The notes beneath the pieces were generated by a model. The model did no database searches and had not been told where the DNA came from. It saw nothing but the letters and a program-made list of their open reading frames with translations. From Variovorax sp. OV700 (lineage in GTDB: Bacteria > Pseudomonadota > Gammaproteobacteria > Burkholderiales > Burkholderiaceae_C), in the NCBI RefSeq assembly GCF_900099805.1, contig NZ_FNDR01000004.1, positions 372,001-436,000 on the forward strand: DNA of 64,000 nt. The letters are read 5' to 3'. The position numbers were made by a program, and so were the translations under genes. Of the stretch, positions 50,386 to 62,776 are shown piece after piece. Numbering within the stretch: the stretch's first letter is position 1; each line of letters begins with the position of its first letter.

Positions 50386-51162
50386 ATGTCCGACACTCTT
50401 GATGACCTGTTTGCCCACAACCGTGCCTGGTCCGCACAGATGGAACGCGACCGGCCTGGCTTCTTCACCAGCCTGGTGAAGCAACAGACGCCGCGCTACA
50501 TGTGGATCGGCTGCTCCGACAGCCGCGTGCCCGCCAACCAGATCACGGGCCTGGAACCTGGCGAGGTCTTCGTGCACCGCAACGTCGCCAACATCGTGGT
50601 GCACTCCGACCTCAACGCGCTTTCAGCGATTCAGTTCGCGGTCGAGCACCTGAAGGTCGAGCACATCATGGTGGTCGGCCACTATGGCTGCGCCGGGGTC
50701 AAGGCGGCGCTCAGCGGCAAGCGCATCGGCCTGGCCGACAACTGGATCCGCCACATCCAGGACGTGCGCGACCGCCACTCCGTGATGCTCGAAACCCTGC
50801 CCGAAGACGTGCGCGTCGATGCGCTGTGCGAACTCAACGTGGCCGAGCAGGTGGTCAACGTGGCCGTCAGCACCGTCATGGTAGATGCCTGGGGCCGCGG
50901 CCAGAAGGTCAAGATCCACGGCTGGACCTTTGGCGTGCACGATGGCCTGCTGCAAGACCTGGGGCTGAATGTCGACGGCGCGAAGCCGCTCGACGCGGTG
51001 TACAAGGCCGCGGTGCAGCGCATCCGCTACAAGTGGAGCAAGCCCCTGGGTATCTCGCCCTCTGCGCAGGCCGGGTCCGATGGCACCGAGGTCATCGAAG
51101 TCATTCCGGCTGCCGAGGCCAACACCCCCGTTGGCGAAGGCACCGAAGCGAAATCTGGCTGA
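50386..51162 (+). CDS. can: Beta-class carbonic anhydrase
   Basis: 258-residue zinc enzyme interconverting CO2 and bicarbonate, supplying bicarbonate for carboxylases such as methylcrotonyl-CoA carboxylase. The zinc ligands sit in CSDSRVP (C43, D45) and GHYGCAGV (His and Cys near 99-102). A C-terminal extension of about 35 residues rich in Ala/Glu goes beyond the usual 220-residue core. It lies 40 bp after the merR-type gene and 4 bp before aceK, same strand. Confidence 0.94.
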   Translation: MSDTLDDLFAHNRAWSAQMERDRPGFFTSLVKQQTPRYMWIGCSDSRVPANQITGLEPGEVFVHRNVANIVVHSDLNALSAIQFAVEHLKVEHIMVVGHYGCAGVKAALSGKRIGLADNWIRHIQDVRDRHSVMLETLPEDVRVDALCELNVAEQVVNVAVSTVMVDAWGRGQKVKIHGWTFGVHDGLLQDLGLNVDGAKPLDAVYKAAVQRIRYKWSKPLGISPSAQAGSDGTEVIEVIPAAEANTPVGEGTEAKSG

Positions 51163-51166
51163 AGCC

Positions 51167-52987
51167 ATGTTCCCGCAGCGTCTCGATTCACCGCTGGCCT
51201 ACGACATTGCCAAGGCGATGATCGATGGATTCAATCGCCATTACAGCCTGTTCCGCGCTGAATCGGCACGCGCCAAGCACCGCTTCGAAACGGCCGACTG
51301 GCATGGCCAGCAGCGCGCGCAACGCGAACGCATCGAGTTCTATGACCTGCGCGTGAACGAGGCCGTGGCCCGCCTCGAGAAAGAGTTCAAGGCCGGCGAC
51401 CAGCCGATGGAGGTGTGGCACCAGGTCAAGCTGCACTTCATCGGCTTGCTGGTGGACCACCACCAGCCCGAACTGGCCGAGAGCTTCTTCAACTCAGTGA
51501 CCACGAAGATCCTGCACCGGGCCTACTTCCAGAACGACTTCATCTTCGTTCGCCCGGCCATCAGCACCGAATACATCGAGCCGCGAGGCGCGCCCACCTA
51601 CCGGCCCTACTACCCTTCGCACGAGACGCTGGCCGACACCATCGAGCAGATGCTCGACGACTACGCCCTGCAGGGCGGCTTTGCCAACAAGCGGCGCGAT
51701 GCCGAGCGCGTGGCGCACGCCATCATGGGGCGCTTTCACCAGGTGAAGCTGCGCGCCAATTTCCAGCTGCAGGTGCTCTCGGGGCTGTTCTATCGCAACA
51801 AGGGCGCCTACGTGGTCGGAAAGATCATGAACGGCTTTGTCGAACTTCCGTTCTCGCTGCCCATCCTGCATGACAGCCATGGCAAGTTCTATGTGGATGC
51901 GGCGCTCTTCGGCGAAGACGACCTGCAGATGCTCTTCAGTTTTGCACGCGCCTATTTCATGGTCGACATGGAAGTGCCGTCGGCCTGCGTGCAGTTCCTG
52001 CGCTCGCTCATGCCACGCAAGCCGCGTGCGGAAATCTACAACGCGCTGGGCCTGGCCAAGCAGGGCAAGACGCTGTTCTACCGCGACTTTCTTTCGCACC
52101 TGAACTACTCGAGCGACCGCTTCCGCATCGCCCCCGGCATCAAGGGCATGGTCATGCTGGTGTTCGACCTGCCGTCGTTCCCGTTCGTGTTCAAGGTCAT
52201 CAAGGATTTCTATCCGCCACAGAAGGACACCACGCGCGAGCAGATCAAGGGCAAGTACATGCTCGTGAAGCAGCACGACCGCGTGGGCCGCATGGCCGAC
52301 ACGCTGGAGTACAGCGACGTGGGTTTTCCGCTCGACCGCTTCGAGCCCGAGCTGATCGAGGAGATCCGCAAGTTCGCGCCCAGCCAGCTCGAGATCGGCG
52401 ACCGCGACGGCAACGGGGAGATGGAGCTGGTGCTCAAGCACGTCTACATCGAGCGCCGCATGATCCCGCTCAACATCTTCCTGCAGGAAGCCTTCGACAC
52501 GCTGGCCCACCCCGAAAGCCCGGCCCATGCCAAGCGAGCGAAGGAGCAGCTGGAGCATGCGGTGATTGAATACGGCAACGCGATCAAGGACATGGTCGCC
52601 GCCAACATCTTCCCGGGCGACATGCTGTGGAAGAACTTCGGCGTCACGCGCGGCGGCAAGGTCGTGTTCTACGACTACGACGAGATCGAATACATCACCG
52701 ACTGCCGGTTTCGCAAGGTCCCTGCAGCACGCAACGAGGAAGACGAAATGAGCGGCGAGGTCTGGTATTCGGTCGGCCCGAAGGATGTGTTTCCCGAAAC
52801 CTTCGAACCCTTCCTGCTCGGCAACAGCGACGTGCGCGCGGCCTTCATGGCGCACCATGCCGACCTGCTCGATGCTGCCTTCTGGCAGCACCACAAGGAA
52901 CGCATCGAGGCGGGCCAGATGCTCGACGTGTTCCCGTATGAAGAATCGCAGCGCTTCCAGCACGAAGGCCATGCGACCCATTTCTGA
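51167..52987 (+). CDS. aceK: Isocitrate dehydrogenase kinase/phosphatase
   Basis: 606-residue bifunctional enzyme (E. coli 578) that phosphorylates isocitrate dehydrogenase to divert isocitrate to the glyoxylate shunt and reverses this when needed. [22 protein letters not shown] supplies the conserved ATP-lysine region and [28 protein letters not shown] the catalytic asp/asn region. ATG 51167 follows the carbonic anhydrase stop by 4 bp; an earlier open frame overlaps that gene and is a shadow. Its presence implies growth on acetate or fatty acids, consistent with the thiolase and dehydrogenase genes downstream. Confidence 0.95.
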   Translation: MFPQRLDSPLAYDIAKAMIDGFNRHYSLFRAESARAKHRFETADWHGQQRAQRERIEFYDLRVNEAVARLEKEFKAGDQPMEVWHQVKLHFIGLLVDHHQPELAESFFNSVTTKILHRAYFQNDFIFVRPAISTEYIEPRGAPTYRPYYPSHETLADTIEQMLDDYALQGGFANKRRDAERVAHAIMGRFHQVKLRANFQLQVLSGLFYRNKGAYVVGKIMNGFVELPFSLPILHDSHGKFYVDAALFGEDDLQMLFSFARAYFMVDMEVPSACVQFLRSLMPRKPRAEIYNALGLAKQGKTLFYRDFLSHLNYSSDRFRIAPGIKGMVMLVFDLPSFPFVFKVIKDFYPPQKDTTREQIKGKYMLVKQHDRVGRMADTLEYSDVGFPLDRFEPELIEEIRKFAPSQLEIGDRDGNGEMELVLKHVYIERRMIPLNIFLQEAFDTLAHPESPAHAKRAKEQLEHAVIEYGNAIKDMVAANIFPGDMLWKNFGVTRGGKVVFYDYDEIEYITDCRFRKVPAARNEEDEMSGEVWYSVGPKDVFPETFEPFLLGNSDVRAAFMAHHADLLDAAFWQHHKERIEAGQMLDVFPYEESQRFQHEGHATHF

Positions 52988-53038
52988 TTGAGTCCCCGGT
53001 CCACGACGACCACTTTCAACTTTCCGAAGGAGACCTCC

Positions 53039-54223
53039 ATGCCTGAATCCATCGTCATCGTCGGCGCCGCCCGCACCCCCATGGGGAGCTTCCAGGGCGA
53101 CTTTTTTTCCCTCTCGGCGCACGACCTCGGCGGCGCCGCCATCAAGGCCGCCGTCGAGCGCGCGGGCATCGCCCCTGACAGCGTGGGCGAAGTGTTGTTC
53201 GGCAACTGCCTGATGGCCGGCCAGGGCCAGGCCCCGGCCCGCCAGGCGGCCTACAAGGGCGGCCTGCCCGACAGCGCGGGCGCGGTCACGCTCAGCAAGA
53301 TGTGCGGCTCGGCCATGAAGGCCGCGATGCTCGCGCACGACCTGCTCTTGGCCGGCACGCACGAGGTGATGGTGGCGGGCGGCATGGAAAGCATGACCAA
53401 CGCGCCCTACCTCATGCTCAAGGGCCGTGGCGGCTACCGCATGGGCCATGACCGCATCTTCGACCACATGATGCTCGACGGCCTGGAAGACGCCTACCAG
53501 CCGGGCCGCTCGATGGGCACCTTCGGCGAGGACTGCGCCGCCAAGTACAAGTTCACGCGCGAGCAGCAGGACGCCTTCGCCATTGCCAGCGTGCAGCGCG
53601 CCAAGGCGGCCACCGAGTCTGGCGCGTTCAAGGAAGAGATCACGCCCGTCACCGTGAAGGGCCGTGGCGGCGACACGGTCATTTCCATCGACGAAGGTCC
53701 GGGCAAGGTCAAGCTCGACAAGATCGCCACGCTCAAGCCCGCGTTCAAGAAAGAGAACGGCACCATCACCGCCGCATCGAGCTCGTCGATCAACGACGGC
53801 GCCGCCGCGCTGGTGATGATGACCGAGTCGCACGCGAAGAAGATCGGAGCCAAGCCCATCGCCCGCCTCGTCGGCCATGCCACACATGCGCAGCAGCCCG
53901 AGTGGTTCTCCACCGCCCCGGTCGGCGCCGTGGCCAAGCTGTTCAAGAAGACCGGCTGGACGGTCAAAGACGTCGACCTGTGGGAAGTGAACGAGGCTTT
54001 CGCGGTGGTGCCGATGGCGCTGATGCACGAGCTCGACGTGTCGCACGACATCGTCAATGTGAACGGCGGCGCCTGTGCGCTGGGGCACCCGATCGGCGCC
54101 AGCGGCGCGCGCATCATGGTCACTCTGATTCATGCGCTGAAGGCACGCGGCAAGAAGCGCGGCGTGGCCACGCTGTGCATCGGCGGCGGCGAAGGCACGG
54201 CCGTGGCGCTCGAATTGCTCTGA
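53039..54223 (+). CDS. Acetyl-CoA C-acetyltransferase (thiolase)
   Basis: 394-residue thiolase II type enzyme condensing or cleaving acetoacetyl-CoA. The nucleophilic cysteine is in SKMCGSAMKA (about residue 89), NVNGGACALGHPIGASGARI holds the active-site histidine, and CIGGGEGTAVALE holds the second cysteine. ATG 53039 has AAGGAGACCTCC upstream. It can convert the acetoacetate-derived CoA ester from leucine breakdown to acetyl-CoA, or feed polyhydroxybutyrate synthesis together with the phasin seen in this window. A strong terminator follows. Confidence 0.95.
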   Translation: MPESIVIVGAARTPMGSFQGDFFSLSAHDLGGAAIKAAVERAGIAPDSVGEVLFGNCLMAGQGQAPARQAAYKGGLPDSAGAVTLSKMCGSAMKAAMLAHDLLLAGTHEVMVAGGMESMTNAPYLMLKGRGGYRMGHDRIFDHMMLDGLEDAYQPGRSMGTFGEDCAAKYKFTREQQDAFAIASVQRAKAATESGAFKEEITPVTVKGRGGDTVISIDEGPGKVKLDKIATLKPAFKKENGTITAASSSSINDGAAALVMMTESHAKKIGAKPIARLVGHATHAQQPEWFSTAPVGAVAKLFKKTGWTVKDVDLWEVNEAFAVVPMALMHELDVSHDIVNVNGGACALGHPIGASGARIMVTLIHALKARGKKRGVATLCIGGGEGTAVALELL

Positions 54224-54234
54224 TAAAAACAACC

Positions 54235-54271
54235 GCCACGAGCGCCCCCGACCGGGGCGCTTCGTGGTTTT
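54235..54271 (+). terminator. Rho-independent terminator after the thiolase gene
   Basis: Long stem CCACGAGCGCCCC / GGGGCGCTTCGTGG with a short CGACC-type loop followed by TTTT, starting 12 bp after the thiolase stop. Confidence 0.88.
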
Positions 54272-54306
54272 ACTTTACGACCATTGCACCCGGCAGGAGA
54301 TTCTTC

Positions 54307-55557
54307 ATGCGCCCATTCAACCAACGTACCGTCATGGCGGCCTTGCTGGCCGGCGCTTTCCTGGCGCCCGCCGCCAGCTGGGCACAAAAGCGCGACAACG
54401 TGCTGTTCCAGGCGGCCACCGATGCGCAGCCCGCGGTGCTCAAGACGTTGGAGCAGCTGGTCAACATCGAAACCGGCACGGAAGACGCCGAAGGCATTGC
54501 GGCCGCCGGCAACTACCTGGAAGGCGAGCTCAAGAACCTGGGCTTCACCGTCACGCGCAGCAAGTCCACCGGACTCGTGGTGGGCGACAACATCGTCGGC
54601 AAGCTCAAGGGCCGCGGCGGGAAGAACCTGCTGCTGATGTCGCACATGGACACCGTGTACCTCAAGGGCACGCTCGCGAAGGCGCCGTTCCGCATCGAGG
54701 GCACCAAGGCCTACGGCCCGGGCATTGCCGATGACAAGGGCGGCAACGCCGTCATCCTGCACACGCTGAAGCTGCTCAAGGACTACGGGGTGCGCGACTA
54801 CGGCACCATCACCGTGCTCTTCAACACCGACGAGGAAAAAGGCTCCTTCGGCTCGCGCGACCTGATCCAGGAAGAAGCCAAACAGGCCGACTACGTGCTG
54901 TCGTTCGAACCCACGAGCGCGGGCGACGAGAAGCTTTCGCTCGGCACTTCCGGCATTGCCTATGTACAGGTCAACATCACCGGCAAGGCCTCCCATGCGG
55001 GCGCGGCGCCCGAGCTGGGCGTGAACGCCCTGGTGGAGGCTTCCGACCTGGTGCTGCGCACCATGAGCATCGACGACAAGGCGAAGCACCTGCGCTTCAA
55101 CTGGACCATCGCCAAGGCCGGCAACGTGTCGAACATCATTCCCGCCAGCGCCACGCTGAACGCCGACGTGCGCTATGCGCGCAACGAAGACTTCGACGCC
55201 GCCGTGAAGACGCTCGAGGAAAAGGCGCAGCAGAAGAAGCTGCCCGAGGCCGACGTCAAGGTGATCATCACGCGCGGCCGTCCGGCGTTCAACGCCGGCG
55301 AAGGCGGCAAGAAGCTGGTCGACAAGGCCGTGGCCTTCTACAAGGAAGCCGGCGGCACGCTCGGCGTGGAAGAGCGCACGGGTGGCGGCACCGATGCGGC
55401 CTACGCGGCGCTCTCGGGCAAGCCGGTGATCGAAAGCCTGGGCCTGCCGGGCTTCGGCTATCACAGCGACAAGGCCGAGTATGTCGACATCAGCGCCATT
55501 CCCAGGCGCCTATACATGGCCGCACGCTTGATCATGGATCTGGGCTCGGGCAAGTAA
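54307..55557 (+). CDS. Secreted M20 family peptidase (glutamate carboxypeptidase type)
   Basis: 416-residue zinc exopeptidase with a cleavable signal peptide (MRPFNQRTVMAALLAGAFLAPAASWA, about 26 residues). Metal-site motifs are MSHMDTVY, GIADDKGGNAVIL, NTDEEKGSFGSRD and the C-terminal GFGYHSDKAEYV. This resembles carboxypeptidase G2, which removes C-terminal glutamate from folates and peptides. The typical lid domain with GKASHAGAAPELGVNALVEA is present. ATG 54307 has CAGGAGATTCTT. It should act in the periplasm to scavenge amino acids. Confidence 0.9.
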   Translation: MRPFNQRTVMAALLAGAFLAPAASWAQKRDNVLFQAATDAQPAVLKTLEQLVNIETGTEDAEGIAAAGNYLEGELKNLGFTVTRSKSTGLVVGDNIVGKLKGRGGKNLLLMSHMDTVYLKGTLAKAPFRIEGTKAYGPGIADDKGGNAVILHTLKLLKDYGVRDYGTITVLFNTDEEKGSFGSRDLIQEEAKQADYVLSFEPTSAGDEKLSLGTSGIAYVQVNITGKASHAGAAPELGVNALVEASDLVLRTMSIDDKAKHLRFNWTIAKAGNVSNIIPASATLNADVRYARNEDFDAAVKTLEEKAQQKKLPEADVKVIITRGRPAFNAGEGGKKLVDKAVAFYKEAGGTLGVEERTGGGTDAAYAALSGKPVIESLGLPGFGYHSDKAEYVDISAIPRRLYMAARLIMDLGSGK

Positions 55558-55591
55558 GACGCAAGAAAAAGAGAAAGACAGGAGACACGCC

Positions 55592-56722
55592 ATGCTGCTC
55601 AGTGCCGACCAGGAAGCCATCCGCGACGCGGTACGCGATTTTTCTCAAGCTGAACTTTGGCCCAACGCCCCGAAGTGGGATCGCGAGCACAGTTTCCCGA
55701 AGGAAGCGCATCAGGGCCTTGCGGCGCTGGGCGCCTATGGCATCTGCGTGCCCGAGGAACACGGCGGTGCGGGCCTGGACTACCTCACGCTCGCGCTGGT
55801 GCTGGAAGAAATCGCGGCCGGCGACGGCGGCACCAGCACCGCCATCAGCGTGACCAACTGTCCGGTCAACGCGATCCTCATGCGCTACGGCAACGCGCAG
55901 CAGAAGAAGAAATGGCTCGAGCCGCTCGCGCAAGGCCAGATGCTCGGCGCCTTCTGCCTCACCGAGCCGCAGGCCGGCAGCGATGCGTCGAGCCTGCGCA
56001 CCACGGCGCGCAAGGAAGGCGATGCCTACGTGATCGACGGCGTGAAGCAGTTCATCACCAGCGGCAAGAACGGCCAGGTCGCCATCGTCATCGCGGTGAC
56101 CGACAAGGGCGCGGGCAAGCGCGGCATGAGTGCGTTCATCGTGCCCACCAACGCGCCCGGCTACAGCGTGGCGCGGCTCGAGGACAAGCTGGGCCAGCAC
56201 AGCAGCGACACCGCGCAGATCAATTTCGACGGCTGCCGCATCCCGGCGGAAAACCTCATCGGCGCCGAGGGCGAGGGCTACAAGATCGCGCTCGGCGCGC
56301 TCGAGGGCGGGCGCATCGGCATCGCGGCGCAGAGCGTGGGCATGGCGCGCAGCGCCTTCGACGTGGCGCTGGCCTATGCCAAGGAGCGCCAGGCCTTCGG
56401 CGGTTCGATCTTCGAGCAGCAGGCAGTCGGTTTCAGGCTGGCCGAATGCGCCACGCAGCTTGAGGCCGCGCGCCAGCTGATCTGGCATGCCGCCAGCCTG
56501 CGCGACGCGGGCCGGCCCTGCCTCAAGGAGGCCGCCATGGCCAAGCTGTTCGCGAGCGAAATGGCCGAGCGCGTGTGCAGCGCGGCCATCCAGACCCTGG
56601 GCGGCTACGGCTACGTGAACGATTTTCCGCTGGAGCGCATCTACCGCGACGTGCGCGTGTGCCAGATCTACGAAGGCACCTCGGACATCCAGAAACTGCT
56701 GATCCAGCGCGCGCTGGCGTGA
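55592..56722 (+). CDS. Acyl-CoA dehydrogenase
   Basis: 376-residue FAD enzyme introducing a double bond into an acyl-CoA. Motifs are FCLTEPQAGSDASSLRTTA, FITSGKNGQVAIVIAVTD and the C-terminal catalytic-base region CQIYEGTSDIQKLLIQRAL, with QTLGGYGYVNDFPLERIYRD. It is shorter and clearly different from the liuA product; butyryl or short branched-chain substrates are possible. ATG 55592 has CAGGAGACACGCC. It is 34 bp downstream of the M20 peptidase gene, perhaps cotranscribed. Confidence 0.92.
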   Translation: MLLSADQEAIRDAVRDFSQAELWPNAPKWDREHSFPKEAHQGLAALGAYGICVPEEHGGAGLDYLTLALVLEEIAAGDGGTSTAISVTNCPVNAILMRYGNAQQKKKWLEPLAQGQMLGAFCLTEPQAGSDASSLRTTARKEGDAYVIDGVKQFITSGKNGQVAIVIAVTDKGAGKRGMSAFIVPTNAPGYSVARLEDKLGQHSSDTAQINFDGCRIPAENLIGAEGEGYKIALGALEGGRIGIAAQSVGMARSAFDVALAYAKERQAFGGSIFEQQAVGFRLAECATQLEAARQLIWHAASLRDAGRPCLKEAAMAKLFASEMAERVCSAAIQTLGGYGYVNDFPLERIYRDVRVCQIYEGTSDIQKLLIQRALA

Positions 56723-56819
56723 GCATGCGCCGCGGGCGCTTCGTTGTCATCGGTTTGGATGACAGACAGCAACGCGCTGGCGGCGCAGCATGGCGGTCTC
56801 TTCGTCGGAGGTCTTTGCC

Positions 56820-58337
56820 ATGTCCAATTTCAAACCTGTTCCCCTCGCCCTCGCTCTGCTGTGCCTCGGTGCCATGGGCTCGTCCGCGCAAGCTCAACCT
56901 GCCGTCCCGGACCTCGCCACGCTGACCGCGAGCGACGCGGTGCGTCAGCTCTGCGAGGGCACGGTGAGCAGCGAGCAACTGGTGGCGGCCTACATCGCCC
57001 AAGCCAATGCAAGAACGAACCTCAATGCCTTCGTCACGCTCGATGAAGCCGGAGCGCTGAAAGCCGCGCGCGCCGCCGATGCACAGCGCAAGCGCGGCGG
57101 CGCCTGCAAGCCGCTGGCCGGCCTGCCGGTGGTCATCAAAGACAACATCCAGGTGCGAGGCCTGCCCGCCACGGCCGGTTCACCTGCACTCAAGGGCTTC
57201 GTGCCAATGACAGACGCCCCCGTAGTCGCCAAGCTTCGGGCTGCGGGCGCGGTCATCCTCGGAAAGACGAACATGCACGAGCTGGCCTTTGGCGTCACCG
57301 GCTACAACCCCGCGTTCCAGAGCGGCCCCGAGGTCGGTGTGCGCAACGCCTACGACCCGAGCCGCATTGCGGGCGGGTCGTCATCGGGCAATGGCGCGGC
57401 GCTCGGCGCGCGCATGGCGCCGGCCGCGCTGGGCACCGACACGGGCGGTTCGGTGCGCATTCCGTGCGCGTTCAATGGCTGCGCATCGCTGCGCCCGACG
57501 ATGGGGCGCTATTCGCAGCAGGGCATCGCGCCAATCTCGCACACGCGCGACACGGCCGGACCGATGGCGCAGTCGATGGCTGACGTCGCGCTGCTCGATC
57601 GCGTTATCGCAAGCGGCCCGCCGCTCAGGCCGATCGACCTGAAGCGGGTGCGGCTTGGCGTGGTGCCGGCGTTCTACTCGAACCTCGACGCGGATACGCG
57701 CGCCGCCACCGATGCAGCACTTGCCAAGCTGCGTGCGGCCGGCGTCACGCTGGTGGACGTCGAGATGCCGAAGCTCATGGAACTCAACGGCGATATCGGG
57801 TTTCCGCTTGCACTCTACGAGGCGCACGACGACATGGTGGCCTACCTTGCGAAGTACCGCACCGGGATCGACATCGCGCAGCTGACAGCCGGCATCGCAA
57901 GCCCCGACGTCAAGGGCACCTTCGAAGCCTTCGTGATCCCGCGCAAGCTGCCCGCGCCCAATGGTGTAGTCGACGCCAAGCCGGCTTACGACAACGCGAT
58001 GCGAGTCGCGCGGCCCGCATTGCAGAAGCTCTACCGCGACACCTTCGCGAAGAACAGGCTCGATGCGCTCGTGTTCCCGACGGTGCCGCGTGTGGCATTG
58101 CCGGCCGGGCCGGAGGCCAGCAGTCCCGAGAACTTCGGCGCGCTGATCCAGAACACCGACCCCGGCAGCAACGCCGGAATTCCTGGCGTGCAGTTGCCCT
58201 CGGGCCTGGGTGCGCAAAGCGGGCTGCCAGTGGGGCTGGAGCTCGACGGACCGGCCGGCAGCGACCGCAAGCTGCTCGCCGTCGGGATCGCGGTGGAAGG
58301 CGTTCTGGGCCGCCTGGCTGCGCCCAAGGCGAAATAG
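56820..58337 (+). CDS. Secreted amidase (amidase signature family)
   Basis: 505-residue amide hydrolase. A signal peptide (MSNFKPVPLALALLCLGAMGSSAQA, about 25 residues) suggests periplasmic action, which is uncommon but known for this family. The Ser-cisSer-Lys triad is visible: LPVVIKDNIQVRG (Lys), RIAGGSSSGNGAALGAR and GTDTGGSVRIPCAFNGCASLRPT. GatA-type tRNA amidotransferase is unlikely because of the export signal and the absence of gatBC. ATG 56820 follows CGGAGGTC; an in-frame ATG ten codons upstream is a poor choice. Confidence 0.9.
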   Translation: MSNFKPVPLALALLCLGAMGSSAQAQPAVPDLATLTASDAVRQLCEGTVSSEQLVAAYIAQANARTNLNAFVTLDEAGALKAARAADAQRKRGGACKPLAGLPVVIKDNIQVRGLPATAGSPALKGFVPMTDAPVVAKLRAAGAVILGKTNMHELAFGVTGYNPAFQSGPEVGVRNAYDPSRIAGGSSSGNGAALGARMAPAALGTDTGGSVRIPCAFNGCASLRPTMGRYSQQGIAPISHTRDTAGPMAQSMADVALLDRVIASGPPLRPIDLKRVRLGVVPAFYSNLDADTRAATDAALAKLRAAGVTLVDVEMPKLMELNGDIGFPLALYEAHDDMVAYLAKYRTGIDIAQLTAGIASPDVKGTFEAFVIPRKLPAPNGVVDAKPAYDNAMRVARPALQKLYRDTFAKNRLDALVFPTVPRVALPAGPEASSPENFGALIQNTDPGSNAGIPGVQLPSGLGAQSGLPVGLELDGPAGSDRKLLAVGIAVEGVLGRLAAPKAK

Positions 58338-58352
58338 CGCCTTCTCGACCGA

Positions 58353-59114
58353 TCAGCGCTTCGACAGGCCGGCAAGCGCCGACCGTCGCTCGATGCCGAG
58401 CTTGTCGAAGGTGCGACGCAGATAGGTGCGCACCGTCGGCACGCTCACGGCCATGCGGCGCGCGATCTCCTTGTCGGTGAGGCCTTCGCACACGGCCCGC
58501 GCGACCTCCCGTTCGCGCGTGCTCAGTTCGCGCCAGGCGGTTTCGGCAGGCAGCGGCATTGCAGCAGCCGTGCGCTGCGCACGCTGCAGCGCACCGACGA
58601 ACGCCGGCTCGATCAGGTCGAGCAGCGCCTTCTCGTGGTCGCCAAAATCCCCGCGCCCCTTGCGCCGCCAGATGCGCAGATCGCCCAGCGCACGGCTGCC
58701 CTCGAAGGCATGCAGGTTCATCCCCCAGTGCAGTCCATCGCGCGAGAGAAAGTCGGTGAAAAACTCCGTCTTCATCAGTTCGCGCTGAGGCATTACGTCG
58801 GTCACCCGCGTGGCGCGGCGGTGCGACTGCAACACAAAGGTGATTGGGTCGTGGTGCTGGTGCCATTCGCCGTAGCGGTCGAGGTTGGCGGGGTCCATGT
58901 TCAGCGCCACGCGGCCCTCGAAGCGGCCGGTTTCGGCATGCCACACGAAGGAGGCGAACTGGTCTGCATGCAGCAGGTCGAGCAGCGCCCAGCCCAGCTG
59001 TTCGCGGATGTCGCTTTCGCCGCGGTCTTGAGCGAGCAGCGTGAAAACGCCGCGCAGCGCCTGCTGTTCGGAGCCTGTCAGGTACATCGCCGCCTTGCTC
59101 TGTGGGTATGCCAA
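58353..59114 (-). CDS. LuxR-type helix-turn-helix regulator
   Basis: 253-residue protein with a C-terminal LuxR/NarL DNA-binding domain (ELSTREREVARAVCEGLTDKEIARRMAVSVPTVRTYLRRTFDKLGI, about residues 190-240). The N-terminal 180 residues have no clear autoinducer-binding or receiver motif, so the signal is unknown. It is convergent with the amidase gene, 15 bp apart. ATG 59114 or the ATG nine codons inside (MYLTGSEQQ) may be the start. No LuxI-type synthase is present nearby. Confidence 0.82.
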   Translation of the reverse strand: MAYPQSKAAMYLTGSEQQALRGVFTLLAQDRGESDIREQLGWALLDLLHADQFASFVWHAETGRFEGRVALNMDPANLDRYGEWHQHHDPITFVLQSHRRATRVTDVMPQRELMKTEFFTDFLSRDGLHWGMNLHAFEGSRALGDLRIWRRKGRGDFGDHEKALLDLIEPAFVGALQRAQRTAAAMPLPAETAWRELSTREREVARAVCEGLTDKEIARRMAVSVPTVRTYLRRTFDKLGIERRSALAGLSKR

Positions 59115-59220
59115 AGAAGGCTAGCGTCTAGCAAGCGCTGCGCCAAGGGAGTATCTCCGGAGCCGCCGCAGGGCTTGCCCCATCGGAGGGAAGGCCTCGA
59201 GGTGTTCCAATAGGGGCTTC

Positions 59221-61753
<2,533 letters not shown>

Positions 61754-61756
61754 GGT

Positions 61757-61801
61757 TTGATTCCGGGGCCGGGCCTCGCTCGCCCCGGCCTCGGACCTCA
61801 A
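61757..61801. terminator. Hairpin between convergent thiC and ygjP
   Basis: TTGATTCCGGGGCCGGG pairs imperfectly with CCCCGGCCTCGGACCTCAA around a 9-nt loop. The sequence looks like the two ends of the 598-bp element at 45056-45653 brought together. It overlaps the ygjP stop codon, so it probably terminates both transcripts. Confidence 0.6.
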
Positions 61802-62754
61802 GACCACCGAGGCACAGCCTCATCCTTGAGCTGCTGCCGGAGCAGGTCGTAGTCCGGCACCACGCTCTCCACCGTCTCCCAGAACCGGTGCGAGTGATCC
61901 ATCACCCGCAAATGCGCGAGCTCGTGCGCGACCACATAGTCGATCACCGGCAGGCGAAAGTGGATCAGGCGCCAGTTCAGCCGAATCGACCCATCGACGC
62001 TCGCACTGCCCCACCGCGTGGCGGCATTCGACAGCGACAACTTCTGCCAGCGCACGCCGAGCCGCGGCGCGAAGTGGTCGAGCCGTTCGATGAAAAGACG
62101 CCGCGCCTGGCGCATGAGCCAGGCCTGGGCCGCATCGCGAATCTGCGAAGCTTCAGCGTTCTGCGCCACGGCCAGCCGCAGGATGCGCGGACCGCGGCCG
62201 TCGTCATCGCCCGAGTCGAGCGTGCCGCCGACGCTTGCGAAGCCGTGCTTCGGATCGAGGCGGATCACGACCGTTTCGCCCATGAACGGAAATTGCGCGC
62301 CATCTTTCCAATCGATGCGCGTGGCCTCGACGCGCGCGTGGCGCTGCCGCGTTTCGAGCAGCTTGCGCAGGATCCAGTCGGACTTTTCCTTGATGGCGGC
62401 ATCGACGTCGCGCAGCGTGACCCAGCGCGGCGCACGCACCGACAGTCCTTCGGCGCCGACCACGAATCCGATGGTCTTGCGCTTGCCGCGCTTGAACTCG
62501 TAGGCCACGCGCGCCGAACCCAGCACCGCTTCGCGCGTGGCCTGCGGGTGCACGAAGCTCGCAAGCGTCAGCGTGTCGCGCAGCGGAATGGCGGGCAGTG
62601 CGGGGCCGGTGTCATCGGACGAAGGCGGCGCCGCGACGGGCGGCGCGGCCTTCTTCTTGACCTTTCGGGTCCGCGGCAGAGGCGGCTTGGCCGGCGCAAT
62701 CTCGTTGCCCAGCCCTTCGAACAGGTCCATCGTGAACTGAAGCAGTCCCCGCAT
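61798..62754 (-). CDS. YgjP-like M48 family metallopeptidase
   Basis: 318-residue protein of the YgjP/DUF45 family. The zinc-peptidase motif YVVAHELAHLRVMDHSHRFW (HExxH with a downstream His) is intact near residue 270. The N-terminal 50 residues include a Lys/Pro/Ala-rich low-complexity stretch (RKVKKKAAPPVAAPPS). The family is predicted to be metal-dependent hydrolases without a firm substrate. ATG 62754 is taken, although MDLFEG eight codons later is possible. It follows plsC by 22 bp. Confidence 0.88.
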   Translation of the reverse strand: MRGLLQFTMDLFEGLGNEIAPAKPPLPRTRKVKKKAAPPVAAPPSSDDTGPALPAIPLRDTLTLASFVHPQATREAVLGSARVAYEFKRGKRKTIGFVVGAEGLSVRAPRWVTLRDVDAAIKEKSDWILRKLLETRQRHARVEATRIDWKDGAQFPFMGETVVIRLDPKHGFASVGGTLDSGDDDGRGPRILRLAVAQNAEASQIRDAAQAWLMRQARRLFIERLDHFAPRLGVRWQKLSLSNAATRWGSASVDGSIRLNWRLIHFRLPVIDYVVAHELAHLRVMDHSHRFWETVESVVPDYDLLRQQLKDEAVPRWS

Positions 62755-62776
62755 GTCGGGCTCTTTTCTTTCTTCT

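Noticed and set aside
51494-54232. 912-codon open frame on the minus strand opposite aceK and the thiolase gene.
   Set aside because: It is a reverse-strand shadow of two well-recognised genes, with no start-site signal and no domain.
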